A stretch of 64,000 bases of DNA from the NCBI RefSeq assembly GCF_042646065.1, contig NZ_JBHRTA010000038.1, positions 372,001-436,000 on the forward strand, given 5' to 3'. Shown in pieces: positions 8,795 through 18,117 of this stretch; the first letter of the stretch is position 1; each line of letters begins with the position of its first letter. Below the pieces are notes generated by a model. It was not told the DNA's origin and made no database searches. It was given only the letters and a program-made list of their open reading frames with translations. The translations under genes and the position numbers were made by a program. The DNA is from Parapedobacter deserti. GTDB lineage: Bacteria; Bacteroidota; Bacteroidia; Sphingobacteriales; Sphingobacteriaceae.

Positions 8795-9584
8795 GACACC
8801 GGTGTTGAATGCTGGCATAAAGCGAGTAGTCATTAAGGTAGGAACCCAGGTCATTACCAATAAAGATAACCGGATCGTCGGCAAGCTATTGGCGAAGCTG
8901 GTTGAACAGATCGCTTATCTTTACGAGCGTGGGATTACCTCCGTGCTGGTCTCGTCGGGCTCGGTAATCGCGGGTAAAGAGGTGATGAGCCGGGGGCTCA
9001 TAACCACCGATAAAATTACGCGAAGACAAGTGTTTTCTGCAATCGGTCAACCGCGGATGATGCGGCACTACTACAACCTTTTTCAGGATCACGGTATGCG
9101 CTGCGCACAGGTACTGGCCACAAAGCGTGATTTTGACCCAGGAAAACACCGAGACAATATGGTCAACTGTTACGAAGGTCTGTTAGCCGAAGGAGTTATT
9201 CCGATTGCCAATGAAGACGATGCGGTGTCATTGTCGATGTCAACCTTCACGGACAATGACGAACTGGCCGGTTTGGTAGCTGAACTAATCGATGCGGATA
9301 TGCTCATTCTACTGACGGATACCGACGGATTATATGACGGTCACCCGGATAAGGCTGATAGTCGGGTTATTTCGCATGTACAGGTTGATGAGCCGGTTGA
9401 ACAATATATCCAAACGTCAATCAAGGGGGAGGCAGAGGGCCGAGGCGGAATGGAATCCAAGCTACGCGTAGCCAAGAAAACAGCCAAGTTGAATATCCCT
9501 ACGTTCATTGCCAATGGAAAGCGTGACCATGTGATCATAGACCTTATCTGTGGTAAAGCAATTGGGACAAAAATTACGAGTTAA
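8787..9584 (+). CDS. proB: Glutamate 5-kinase (short form without PUA domain)
   Basis: First step of proline synthesis: phosphorylates L-glutamate to gamma-glutamyl phosphate. The 265-residue product contains only the amino acid kinase domain: KRVVIKVGTQVITN (N-terminal), LVSSGSVIAGKEV (about 53-65), NEDDAVS with FTDNDELAGLVAEL (about 142-163), LTDTDGLY, and GRGGMESKLRVAKK near the C-terminus. E. coli ProB is about 367 residues with a C-terminal PUA domain that is absent here. Start: ATG at 8787 with GGAGGG about 7 nt upstream inside proC. Its product channels to ProA, whose gene follows after 4 bp. The short form is a known variant and not evidence of truncation. Confidence 0.95.
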   Translation: MLETPVLNAGIKRVVIKVGTQVITNKDNRIVGKLLAKLVEQIAYLYERGITSVLVSSGSVIAGKEVMSRGLITTDKITRRQVFSAIGQPRMMRHYYNLFQDHGMRCAQVLATKRDFDPGKHRDNMVNCYEGLLAEGVIPIANEDDAVSLSMSTFTDNDELAGLVAELIDADMLILLTDTDGLYDGHPDKADSRVISHVQVDEPVEQYIQTSIKGEAEGRGGMESKLRVAKKTAKLNIPTFIANGKRDHVIIDLICGKAIGTKITS

Positions 9585-9588
9585 CGTT

Positions 9589-10788
9589 ATGCAACTTTTA
9601 ACGACTGAACTAAAAAATAATGTCTTGTCATCGATGGCTGAGGTTATCGATGCACAACGCAACAATATCCTTACAGCCAATCAAAAGGACCTGGATTCTT
9701 TCCAGCGTGATGACCAAGCACTATATGATCGATTAGTAGTCGATGATCGTAAAATCGATGATATGATCCGCGCCATTAGAACGGTGCAGGACCAGGAAGA
9801 TCCTGTAGGACGCTTGCTGTCATCCAAGGCGCTTGATAGCGGATTGCGGATTGAAAACCGGACCGCCCCATTTGGTACCATTCTCATCATCTACGAGTCT
9901 CGACCGGACGTGACGATTGAAGCTGCAGTGCTGGCGTTCAAAGCCAACAACAAAATCCTGCTTAAAGGGGGGAAAGAAGCGGTGAACACCAACCGTGTTT
10001 TGGTAGCTTGCTGGCATGAGGCACTCACGCGCCAAGGATTGGGCAACGACTGGATACAACTCTTCACGTTGGATCGGCAGGGCACACAGAACTTTCTGAG
10101 AAAACCCTCACAGCCGGTTGACCTCATCGTTCCGCGCGGAGGCGAGCACCTGATTGCTTTTGTGAAAGAACATGCACAGTGTGCCGTGCTGGTTAGCGGA
10201 CGGGGTAATAATTTTGCATACGTCGCTGCTGATGCGGATTGGGAACAGGCAATCCGGGTCATCATCAATGCGAAAACGGGTAAGATCAGCGCTTGCAATG
10301 CGTTGGATAAAGTGCTTTTTGATCAGCGAATCCCTGATCTCAACGAAAAATTCAAATCGTTGGAGGCCATGTTGCACGATCATGGCGTACAGATTTTTGC
10401 ATCCGATACCCTGTTGCCGTGGTTGGATGCGGCGACGCCCATCCCTGATGAGTCGATTTGGTATACGGAGTTCTTAGCGCTGAAGATCTGCATGGGGCTG
10501 GTAAGCGGGATGGAAGAGGCTGTCAGCATGATCAACCGGTACAGCGGCGGGCATTCGAGTGCGATTCTCACTCAGGATGTGCCGCAAGCCCGGCTGTTTA
10601 TGGAGCAGGTAGACAGTGCTGCCGTTTATCACAATGCTTCAACCCGGTTTACCGACGGTGGCCAAATGGGCGTCGGGGCCGAACTGGCAATCAGCACGGA
10701 TAAATTGCATCATCGCGGACCGCTGGGTCTGGAACAGCTGGTTACCAATAAATACTATGTATATGGCAACGGACATATACGTACCTGA
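9589..10788 (+). CDS. proA: Glutamate-5-semialdehyde dehydrogenase
   Basis: Reduces gamma-glutamyl phosphate to glutamate-5-semialdehyde with NADPH, which cyclises to pyrroline-5-carboxylate. The ATG at 9589 is 4 bp after the proB stop; an earlier in-frame start lies within proB and would only add 13 residues. The 399-residue product shows family landmarks: PFGTILIIYESRPDVTIEAA (about 87-106), LKGGKEAVNTN (about 124-134), VPRGGEHLI, the catalytic Cys in NAKTGKISACNALDKVL (about 226-242), and GVGAELAISTDKLHHRGPLG near the end. It closes the proCBA operon and is followed by a GC-rich hairpin. Confidence 0.96.
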   Translation: MQLLTTELKNNVLSSMAEVIDAQRNNILTANQKDLDSFQRDDQALYDRLVVDDRKIDDMIRAIRTVQDQEDPVGRLLSSKALDSGLRIENRTAPFGTILIIYESRPDVTIEAAVLAFKANNKILLKGGKEAVNTNRVLVACWHEALTRQGLGNDWIQLFTLDRQGTQNFLRKPSQPVDLIVPRGGEHLIAFVKEHAQCAVLVSGRGNNFAYVAADADWEQAIRVIINAKTGKISACNALDKVLFDQRIPDLNEKFKSLEAMLHDHGVQIFASDTLLPWLDAATPIPDESIWYTEFLALKICMGLVSGMEEAVSMINRYSGGHSSAILTQDVPQARLFMEQVDSAAVYHNASTRFTDGGQMGVGAELAISTDKLHHRGPLGLEQLVTNKYYVYGNGHIRT

Positions 10789-10820
10789 TTTCAGTGCCAG
10801 CTAACAACAGGAGAAAATTA

Positions 10821-10849
10821 GGGGATCACCGGCATTGCGGGTGATCCCC
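10821..10849 (+). terminator. Hairpin terminator after proA
   Basis: GGGGATCACC (10821-10830) pairs perfectly with GGTGATCCCC (10840-10849) around a 9-nt loop, 33 bp after the proA stop. Only a weak T-run (TTGTTC) follows, so termination may be partial, but position and stem fit an intrinsic terminator of proCBA. Confidence 0.7.
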
Positions 10850-10900
10850 TTGTTCATTATGGTCGCTTCGGAGCGGAAACGCTTTCTTGGTTTTTTTTAA

Positions 10901-10908
10901 TATCTTTG
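10901..10908 (+). promoter_or_regulatory. Candidate -7 element upstream of the ECF sigma gene
   Basis: TATCTTTG matches the Bacteroidota -7 consensus TAnnTTTG exactly. No TTTG lies at the expected -33 position; the upstream DNA is a run of eight T. Transcription from here would give a leader of about 140 nt before the ATG at 11055. Confidence 0.4.
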
Positions 10909-11054
10909 AAATGAGCTAGTACTAACCATTGATTGCTGAAAGCTTAGGCAAACGAACCGTTGCCGGCAGCCTTTTGGAGGAGTTAATGTTTAGTTTATAT
11001 TGGAAGGTTATCTTTGGAACCCAAACAAGAAGTTTCCTCAAGGCGATAGTGATC

Positions 11055-11615
11055 ATGATACGAGACGAAGCGATAGATACCATCAGTCAGTATTGGAAGC
11101 AGGTTATTAATGGGGACGACCGCGCTTTTCGCGCATTATATGACCATTGTATCGATAAGTTGTACCACTGGGGAAGTGTTTGTTGCAATGATCCGGAGGT
11201 CGTTAAGGACAGCATCCAAGAGCTGTTTGTCGATCTGTATACATACCGGCGGAAACTACGCCCAGAAACTGATGTGTATGCTTACCTCTACGTTTCGCTG
11301 CGCCGAAAATTAAACAAACAACGCAAGAAAGTGCGGGCCCTACGAGCGATGGATGAACACCTGCTGACCATTGATGCGGAGGAAGATATCGAACGGCAGA
11401 CTGTCAGACGGGAAGAGTATGATCAACGCTTAGCTTTATTAAGAAAAGAGGTCGTCGAATTGCCCAGCCGTCAGCGGGAGGTACTTTTTCTACGCTACAC
11501 TTCCGGACTCAGCTACGATGCCGTTTCTAAGATTATGAAAATTCCTATACCTACATGCCGTACCCTGCTCAGTCGTGCGCTCCGGCAGCTCCGGCAACGG
11601 ATCAAACCTGCGTAA
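11055..11615 (+). CDS. ECF RNA polymerase sigma factor
   Basis: Alternative sigma factor of the FecI-like ECF group that probably drives the downstream Sus-type genes. The 186-residue form from the ATG at 11055 begins MIRDEAIDTISQYW; longer forms use a TTG and have no domain support. Region 2 spans about residues 15-85 (DDRAFRALYDHCIDKLY through VYAYLYVSLRRKLNKQ). Region 4 is about 125-180 (LPSRQREVLFLRYTSGLSYD then the helix-turn-helix AVSKIMKIPIPTCRTLLSRA). The gene is followed by FecR, SusC and SusD on the same strand, the standard layout of cell-surface signalling loci in Bacteroidota. Confidence 0.93.
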   Translation: MIRDEAIDTISQYWKQVINGDDRAFRALYDHCIDKLYHWGSVCCNDPEVVKDSIQELFVDLYTYRRKLRPETDVYAYLYVSLRRKLNKQRKKVRALRAMDEHLLTIDAEEDIERQTVRREEYDQRLALLRKEVVELPSRQREVLFLRYTSGLSYDAVSKIMKIPIPTCRTLLSRALRQLRQRIKPA

Positions 11616-11706
11616 GCGGTTGCATGACAAAATTATCGTTTTGATTATCAGTGTTTTTTGATTTATTTTCCATTGGAGGGTATATATCTGCCAACAACTG
11701 TTCTTT

Positions 11707-12849
11707 ATGGTTAATAAAGAGCCGATTGGTATGGATGACCCTTTAGATAACAGTCATAATCACCGTAACGAAAAAGCAGAACAGGATAAACTGCGTGATA
11801 CGCCTTCTGACCGCGGCAACCATATGCTGTCCGATTCGGAGAAAGAACAATTGTGGTCGTCTATCCAAGCCGGCATTACGGCCCGGCACAGCAAAACCCG
11901 GCTTGTCCGTTGGACGGCATTGGCAGGGGCGGCATCTGTTTTCCTTGCCCTGAGCATAGGTTGGTGGCTGATCGACCGCCAGCATGTACCGGAAGAGACC
12001 GCGCTGTTGTCTCAGCTGGCCAAGCATGTATCAAAGCTGCCTGTAGACACCAGCGGGCAAATCCAGTTGATGATGGGCGACGGGAGGATCATCCACTTGG
12101 AGGATGAATCTACCCTTTCTTACCGGGATTCATTACTAGAGATCAACCACCAGGGAACACAGGCGTACCATCAGCTGCAAGCACCCGAGGCTTCCCAGTT
12201 CCATATTCTGTATGTGCCATACGGGAGGCGCATGGAGGTCGGTTTGCCGGATGGCAGCACCGTGTGGCTGAACGCAGGATCAACGCTTACCTTCCCTGCC
12301 GCCTTTGCTGCCGACCGCCGCGAGGTGTACATTGCCGGAGAGGGATATTTTGATATAAAGCATCAGGCACACCAACCGTTTGTCGTGCACACGAAGGATG
12401 TGCAAATCAATGTAACGGGGACAAGCTTTAATGTAAGTGCTTATGAAGATGATGCTTATACGGCAACCCTGCTGGTGGAAGGCAGTATTACTCTGAAAAG
12501 CAGCAAGCCGGACATGTTTAAGCAAATACGGATGAAACCCGGCAACAAGGCCACATTCAATCGGGAGAATGCCACGCTCAGCTTGGATGAAGACGGCGGA
12601 GAGGACGATGTCTCCTGGCGAAAGAGGCAGTTGGTATTTCAGCGTAAATCCATGCCTGAAATCGTGAAGAAGATAGAGCGTGTATACAATGCAAGCATCG
12701 ACGTAGCTGGCGGCGATCGAGACAGCCGGACGTTCTCAGGTAGCCTCGATTTAAGCAAACCCATCCGGGAAGTGCTCAGCTATTTATACAATACGGATGA
12801 ATATTCCATTATCCAGCAGGAAAGGAGGATAGCTATTCGAAGAAAATGA
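11707..12849 (+). CDS. FecR-family anti-sigma factor
   Basis: Inner-membrane anti-sigma regulator paired with the preceding ECF sigma. The 380-residue protein has a soluble charged N-terminus (about 1-65, including the ESEKEQL-type segment SDSEKEQLWSSI), one membrane span at about 68-88 (WTALAGAASVFLALSIGWWL), and a periplasmic FecR domain at about 160-260 with VPYGRRMEVGLPDGSTVWLN and GEGYFDIKHQAHQPFVVHT. A C-terminal DUF4974-like domain at about 300-380 contains VFQRKSMPEIVKKIERVYN. The FecR domain is expected to bind the STN domain of the SusC product, releasing the sigma when substrate is present. Confidence 0.93.
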   Translation: MVNKEPIGMDDPLDNSHNHRNEKAEQDKLRDTPSDRGNHMLSDSEKEQLWSSIQAGITARHSKTRLVRWTALAGAASVFLALSIGWWLIDRQHVPEETALLSQLAKHVSKLPVDTSGQIQLMMGDGRIIHLEDESTLSYRDSLLEINHQGTQAYHQLQAPEASQFHILYVPYGRRMEVGLPDGSTVWLNAGSTLTFPAAFAADRREVYIAGEGYFDIKHQAHQPFVVHTKDVQINVTGTSFNVSAYEDDAYTATLLVEGSITLKSSKPDMFKQIRMKPGNKATFNRENATLSLDEDGGEDDVSWRKRQLVFQRKSMPEIVKKIERVYNASIDVAGGDRDSRTFSGSLDLSKPIREVLSYLYNTDEYSIIQQERRIAIRRK

Positions 12850-12944
12850 CGCCCTATTAAAAGAAAAACGCGGAACAGGTGCGCCAACACCTGCCCGCTG
12901 GAATTCAATTAACAGTGTTTATTTATTAATGAATTAACGAAAGT

Positions 12945-15900
12945 ATGAATTTTTTACATGCCCGGCAAGCATTCTGCTTGCGTAAAGGGCGGATTGCTCA
13001 ATGTTTTCTTATGCTCAGAATTACCATCGTATTGATTGGGATAAGCATTATGGGCGCCCATGCGCATTCCTATTCCCAGGCCATACACGTTTCCATCCAG
13101 CAACGCAGTATCGAACTGTTGTTTATGGAGATTCAGCGACAAACAGACTATGCCGTGTTTTATGATGATCAACAGGTCGCTGACCAGCTGATCACCGTCA
13201 AGTCGAACGGCGGAGGTATCAAGGATGTTTTGGAAGCAGCGTTTGCACAGACGGATCTGACTTATCGGATTGACGGCAAACAGATTGTTGTGTCGGCAAA
13301 GCCAGCTACGGAACCAGGACGGCAGGACACGCTCATTACGGTGCAGGGCACGGTTCGCAGCGCTGGGGCCCCTCCTCAAGCCATTGTGGGAGCTACCATC
13401 CGCGAGCTGACTAGCAACCGTGGTGTTTTTACGGACAATAAAGGGCAGTTTTCCATACGGGTAGGAAGAAACAGTCGATTGCAGGTGTCATCCGTAGGTT
13501 TTGTACCCATGGAAATCGCTGTGAACGGTCGGACCCAACTGGATGTGGCTCTCGAACCCGATGTCTCAGACCTTGATGAAGTGGTTGTCGTGGGGTATGG
13601 AACCCAGCGGAAAATCAACCTGACCGGGGCTGTCAGCGCAGTGTCCGGGGCAGACCTCGAAAGCAGGCCGATCGCCAATGTAGGCAGCGGGCTTCAGGGG
13701 CTGATGCCGGGGGTCACCGTACGCAGCACAGGAAACACCGCGCCCGGTAATCGGGCGCCTGAGATTCGCATACGTGGCGTAGGCACTTGGGGCGACGCCA
13801 ATCCGTTGATCGTGGTAGACGGCATACCCGGAGGCAATCTTAATATCCTGAATCCGGACGACATCGAGAGCATTTCGGTGCTGAAAGATGCTGCTTCTTC
13901 GTCCATCTACGGTGTACGCGGTGCAAATGGTGTGATTTTGGTGACAACCAAGCAGGGTAAAGCGGGTAGTAAACCCAATATCAGTTTGAATAGCTATTTC
14001 GGCAGGCAAACGCCAACGGCGTTGCCGGACTTTCTCGGTTCGCCGGACTACATGATGCTTCAGAATGAGGCCAATATAAACGCTGGACAGAACCCAACCT
14101 ACACGGAGGAACAGATTCGCATTGCCCGCGAAGGCAGCGACCCGAATTACTTCGCCAATACCGATTGGATTGATGAAGTTTACAAATCCCATGCGCCACA
14201 GCAAAGCCATGCGGTAAACATCAATGGAGGAGCCGAAAATATCAATTACTATGCCTCCTATGGCTACCTCGGCGAGGGTGGCATGGTGATTGGCGACAAT
14301 TTCAAAGCCAATAGACACAACGTGCGGTTGCGGCTGAATACCACCCTGCTCGATCGTCTTAAGGTAGACGCGAACATCGGTTATATTGATCGCGATTACA
14401 GCGGTTCTGCCTCAGGCACCGGAGCGCTATCTGCCGCGACCAGTATACGTCCGCTGGTGCCAGTGCGTTTCACCAACGGCAGCTGGGGATATCACGGTGG
14501 GCAGAGCAATCCGGTAGCCGTAGCGGCAGATGGTGGCAGCAACGATTTTGCATCACAGGAAGTGACAGCCAATATCAGTGCCACGCTCAATCTTTTGGAA
14601 GGACTGGATATCAAAGGGCAATACGGTTTGGTGAAATACAGTTCCCGCCGCAGTACCTTTCTTAAAACCATTGATTACTACAGTCCTGACGACAATGCAT
14701 TGATTTACCAAACGAATTATCCCAACGAAATCAGGCTGAATAATTATACGGGTGCCTATCAGACCTTTATCGGTACTGCCAACTATAGCAAAACCTTCGC
14801 TGACCGGCATGGCCTCAGCGCATTGCTGGGCTATTCCCTTGAAGAGAATGTCGGCAGGGATTTTTGGGCTTCGCGCCAGAATTTGCCGACACAGGACGTG
14901 CCCTCGCTTGCGCTGGGAACGGAAAACCAGCTGAACAATAGCTCGAGCGGCCAAAATGCATTGATGTCGTTCTTCGGGCGCGTCAATTATGATTTTGACA
15001 GTAAGTACCTGTTGGAAGGGAATTTCCGCTATGACGGTTCGTCACGTTTCCATCCTGATGTACGCTGGAATTGGTTTGGTGCGGTATCCGCCGGCTGGGT
15101 GTTCTCATCTGAGCCGTTTTTTCAACCGCTCAGGTCGTTTTGGGATATGGGTAAATTGCGGGCGTCCTATGGAACGCAGGGCAATGACAAGGTAATAGGC
15201 ATCAGGCCTGATGACCGTATGCGCGACTTTCCTTACATGGCGATCTTAAGCCCTGTACAAGTGGGCAGCAATAACCCGATCGGCGACAAAGGGCAAGTTG
15301 GCTTCCGGCAAACGTTTATTCCCAACGCCGGTTTGGCGTGGGAGTCGGCAAGAAAATTCGATGTTGGATTGGACTTTGCTTTTCTGAACAACCGATTGAA
15401 CCTTACAGCTGACTATTACGTTAACAGAACCACCGGACTATTACTATATCCGCCGTTGCCGGATGTGATCGGTGTGGGAACGGAATACCCCGCCCAGAAC
15501 TCAGGAGAAGTGGAAAATAGAGGATGGGAACTTGTCGCAGGATGGCAGGATAAGGCCGGGGAATTTGAATATCGTTTTACCGCAAACCTTTCGGACGTGC
15601 GCAACAAGGTGACGCGGCTGGAAAATTTTGCTACTAACTTGGGCGATCGCGTACGGATGGAGGGCTATCCACTGGACGCGTTCTACGGTTTTATCGCGGA
15701 ACGCATCGCCCAATATGATGATTTCGATCTGGTTGACGGCAATTACATACCGAAATTTCCATTTCAGAGCGGTGATATCGTCGGGCCCGGTGACTTGATT
15801 TATCGTCCGGCAAATCCGGATGACGAGGCGATTACCGTTCAGAAAGACCGCCATGTCCTGGGCAGTGATATTCCGCGGTATACCTATGGACTTCGTGGCG

Positions 15901-16352
15901 ACCTGGCCTGGAAAGGGATCGATTTCAGCTTCTTTATCCAAGGGGTTGGCAGGGCGGAGGGATTTCTTGCCGGTTCTGCAAGACACCCGTTTATCAACAA
16001 CAGCGCTATGCCGCAGGGCATCCACTTAGACCGATGGACACCGGAAAATCCGGGTGCTTCGTATCCGCGCTTTGTATACATGCGGACGCATAACACGCGG
16101 TTGTCGTCTTACTGGATCGAGGATGCGTCTTACCTACGTCTGAAGAATATCCAATTGGGCTATTCGTTGCCCCAGCGCTGGTTGCAGGGCTCGCGTTTAG
16201 GTAGGGTGCGGGTGTACGCTTCGGCCGACAATTTGTTCACACTGACTAATTTCTTCTATGGGTACGATCCGGAAGTGCCGGCTGGAAATACCGGCGGGTA
16301 CTATCCCATGGTCAAAACTTTTGTTTTTGGATTGAATGTAAACCTGCAATAA
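12945..16352 (+). CDS. SusC/RagA TonB-dependent receptor with STN signalling domain
   Basis: Outer-membrane TonB-dependent importer that, with the SusD lipoprotein, takes up an oligomeric substrate. Of 1135 residues, the first about 45 form a long signal region. An STN domain follows at about 50-115 (IELLFMEIQRQTDYAVFYDD, VLEAAFAQTDLTYRIDG), which is the part that talks to FecR. Then come a carboxypeptidase-like beta-sandwich (about 125-205), the SusC signature DEVVVVGYGTQRKINLTGAV, the plug with IRIRGVGTWGDANPLIVVDG and SVLKDAASSSIYGVRGANGV, and a large barrel ending FGLNVNLQ. STN presence links it to the sigma/FecR pair upstream. Substrate cannot be read from sequence, and no glycoside hydrolase is encoded nearby. 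Confidence 0.96.
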   Translation: MNFLHARQAFCLRKGRIAQCFLMLRITIVLIGISIMGAHAHSYSQAIHVSIQQRSIELLFMEIQRQTDYAVFYDDQQVADQLITVKSNGGGIKDVLEAAFAQTDLTYRIDGKQIVVSAKPATEPGRQDTLITVQGTVRSAGAPPQAIVGATIRELTSNRGVFTDNKGQFSIRVGRNSRLQVSSVGFVPMEIAVNGRTQLDVALEPDVSDLDEVVVVGYGTQRKINLTGAVSAVSGADLESRPIANVGSGLQGLMPGVTVRSTGNTAPGNRAPEIRIRGVGTWGDANPLIVVDGIPGGNLNILNPDDIESISVLKDAASSSIYGVRGANGVILVTTKQGKAGSKPNISLNSYFGRQTPTALPDFLGSPDYMMLQNEANINAGQNPTYTEEQIRIAREGSDPNYFANTDWIDEVYKSHAPQQSHAVNINGGAENINYYASYGYLGEGGMVIGDNFKANRHNVRLRLNTTLLDRLKVDANIGYIDRDYSGSASGTGALSAATSIRPLVPVRFTNGSWGYHGGQSNPVAVAADGGSNDFASQEVTANISATLNLLEGLDIKGQYGLVKYSSRRSTFLKTIDYYSPDDNALIYQTNYPNEIRLNNYTGAYQTFIGTANYSKTFADRHGLSALLGYSLEENVGRDFWASRQNLPTQDVPSLALGTENQLNNSSSGQNALMSFFGRVNYDFDSKYLLEGNFRYDGSSRFHPDVRWNWFGAVSAGWVFSSEPFFQPLRSFWDMGKLRASYGTQGNDKVIGIRPDDRMRDFPYMAILSPVQVGSNNPIGDKGQVGFRQTFIPNAGLAWESARKFDVGLDFAFLNNRLNLTADYYVNRTTGLLLYPPLPDVIGVGTEYPAQNSGEVENRGWELVAGWQDKAGEFEYRFTANLSDVRNKVTRLENFATNLGDRVRMEGYPLDAFYGFIAERIAQYDDFDLVDGNYIPKFPFQSGDIVGPGDLIYRPANPDDEAITVQKDRHVLGSDIPRYTYGLRGDLAWKGIDFSFFIQGVGRAEGFLAGSARHPFINNSAMPQGIHLDRWTPENPGASYPRFVYMRTHNTRLSSYWIEDASYLRLKNIQLGYSLPQRWLQGSRLGRVRVYASADNLFTLTNFFYGYDPEVPAGNTGGYYPMVKTFVFGLNVNLQ

Positions 16353-16364
16353 TCACGTTGAAGA

Positions 16365-18053
16365 ATGAAACGTATAAATCATAGACACATGCCTATATTT
16401 CGCAAGACAGCCGCTTGTCTGCTGGCTGCTTTGTCATTGTCGTCCTGCGGCGACTTTCTCGACCGCACGCCGATGGATGAAATAGTCGATGAAACCTATT
16501 GGAAAACGCAACAACAGTTGGAAATGGCTGTTACGGCCATCTATTCCCGCGTAAAAGCCAAAAATTTCGTCGATATGGAAAACCTGGGCGAGAACACGAT
16601 GTGGCCTACGACCAATCAGTACAAGGACATCGGCTCTGGTGTGTTCCCCGTGACACAGCCGACGGTTGATAGCGAATGGCGCAACATGTACCGCGATATC
16701 CGGGAGTGCAATGCATTTCTGGAAAACTACCAGAACGCTACCGAGAACGTGCCCGGAGCCAAAGCGCGCCTGGCCGCCGAAGTACGGGTGATACGGGCAC
16801 TGGCTTACAGTTTCCTTACGTCCTTTTATGGAGACGTACCGTTAGTAACCAAGACACTGAATCCCGGTGATCCAGAATTGATGGCACCACGCAATCCTCG
16901 TGAAGAGGTTGTCGACTTTCTTTTGGCTGAATTGGATGCCGCTGCGTCGGTGCTTCCGGCGGAAATCCCCACGGGTGAGAATCTGGGACGCGTTAGCAAA
17001 GGTGCCGCATTAGCCCTGAAAGCACGCATAGCTCTTGCCAATTACCGATATGATGTAGCGGAGGCGGCCGCCAAAGCGGTAATGGATCTCGGCGTCTACG
17101 ACCTGTATTCCAATGGAAATCCGGCAACCAGCTATTGGGAGCTTTTTACGGATAAGGGCAAGCTGGCAAGTGGAAACAACCGGGAGACGATTTTCGCACG
17201 GATGCATAAGCTGGACATCATTATGCATAACCTGAGCCGGGAGATACAGGTGCCGGACCAGTTTGCACGTTTTGTGCCCACCCGCTCCGTCGTTGAATCG
17301 TACCTGTGCATCGACGGACTGCCCATTGACAAATCTCCGTTGTACAACGACGATACGTATGCATCCATTTTTGAAAACAGGGACCCGAGGATGGACCAGA
17401 CAATCCTCGTGCCGGGCGATAGCTGGGGTGGCCGGTATGACGGGCGCCCTGTGGATGAAAACCCGGACCCTTCGATTTACATGACGCCTAAGTTCAGTCA
17501 GGACGGCCGCGGATCGGTGACCACCACAGGATATTACTATAAGAAATATGTAGATCCCGGTGCGGTGCCGACTTACAATCGCGATGACAATGATATTCAC
17601 CATATCCGTTATGCGGAAGTGCTGCTTACGTTCGCGGAAGCTAAATTCGAGCAGGGCACGCTGACACAGGCCGATCTCGACATATCCATCAACCTGCTGC
17701 GTGACCGCGTGGGCATGGCACATATGAACCTGGCTTTTCTTGCAGCCAACCAGATGGATGTCCGTGAGGAAATCCGCCGCGAACGCCGGGTGGAGCTGAT
17801 GCTGGAAGGCCATCGCTATTTTGACGTGCGGCGTTGGCGGGAGGGTGAACGTTTAGGAAGGGACATCGAAGGCGTGAAAGCCGAATGGTTCCCGATATTG
17901 ACCGCTTCCACCAGCACGTTTAGGATCAGTGACGAAGGCTACCTTGTTGTGCAGTGGAACCGCCAGTTTGAGGATCCTAAGAACTACCTGTGGCCAGTAC
18001 CGGAGCCTCAGCGGCAACGAAACCCCAATTTGGGACAAAATCCTGGCTGGTAA
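16365..18053 (+). CDS. SusD/RagB substrate-binding lipoprotein
   Basis: Surface lipoprotein that caps the SusC barrel and binds the substrate. The 562-residue product has a signal with lipobox LSLSSC near residues 23-28, then GDFLDRTPMDEIVDETYWKT, the usual SusD opening. TPR-like helices contain RVIRALAYSFLTSFYGDVPLV (about 145-165) and GAALALKARIALANYRYDVA. The C-terminal motif RRERRVELMLEGHRYFDVRRW lies near 475-495, and the protein ends NPNLGQNPGW, the standard SusD tail. It follows susC by 12 bp and is closed by a hairpin terminator. Confidence 0.96.
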   Translation: MKRINHRHMPIFRKTAACLLAALSLSSCGDFLDRTPMDEIVDETYWKTQQQLEMAVTAIYSRVKAKNFVDMENLGENTMWPTTNQYKDIGSGVFPVTQPTVDSEWRNMYRDIRECNAFLENYQNATENVPGAKARLAAEVRVIRALAYSFLTSFYGDVPLVTKTLNPGDPELMAPRNPREEVVDFLLAELDAAASVLPAEIPTGENLGRVSKGAALALKARIALANYRYDVAEAAAKAVMDLGVYDLYSNGNPATSYWELFTDKGKLASGNNRETIFARMHKLDIIMHNLSREIQVPDQFARFVPTRSVVESYLCIDGLPIDKSPLYNDDTYASIFENRDPRMDQTILVPGDSWGGRYDGRPVDENPDPSIYMTPKFSQDGRGSVTTTGYYYKKYVDPGAVPTYNRDDNDIHHIRYAEVLLTFAEAKFEQGTLTQADLDISINLLRDRVGMAHMNLAFLAANQMDVREEIRRERRVELMLEGHRYFDVRRWREGERLGRDIEGVKAEWFPILTASTSTFRISDEGYLVVQWNRQFEDPKNYLWPVPEPQRQRNPNLGQNPGW

Positions 18054-18071
18054 CTGAAATATGACTATGTT

Positions 18072-18097
18072 GCATGGGGGCTGATCTGCCTCCATGC
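18072..18097 (+). terminator. Hairpin terminator between SusD and the phosphatase-fold gene
   Basis: GCATGGGGGC (18072-18081) and GCCTCCATGC (18088-18097) form a 10-bp stem with one G-T wobble and a 6-nt loop, followed by TTTTTT. This is a good intrinsic terminator 20 bp before the next ATG, so the downstream gene is either attenuated or separately started. Confidence 0.75.
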
Positions 18098-18117
18098 TTT
18101 TTTAAATACGATCGACA

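Noticed and set aside
8787..9584. proB as a truncated gene
   Set aside because: The amino acid kinase domain is complete and PUA-less ProB is a known variant; the next gene begins 4 bp on.
12876..12893. Terminator between FecR and the first SusC (CAGGTG/CACCTG)
   Set aside because: Only a 6-bp stem and no T-run; too weak to call.
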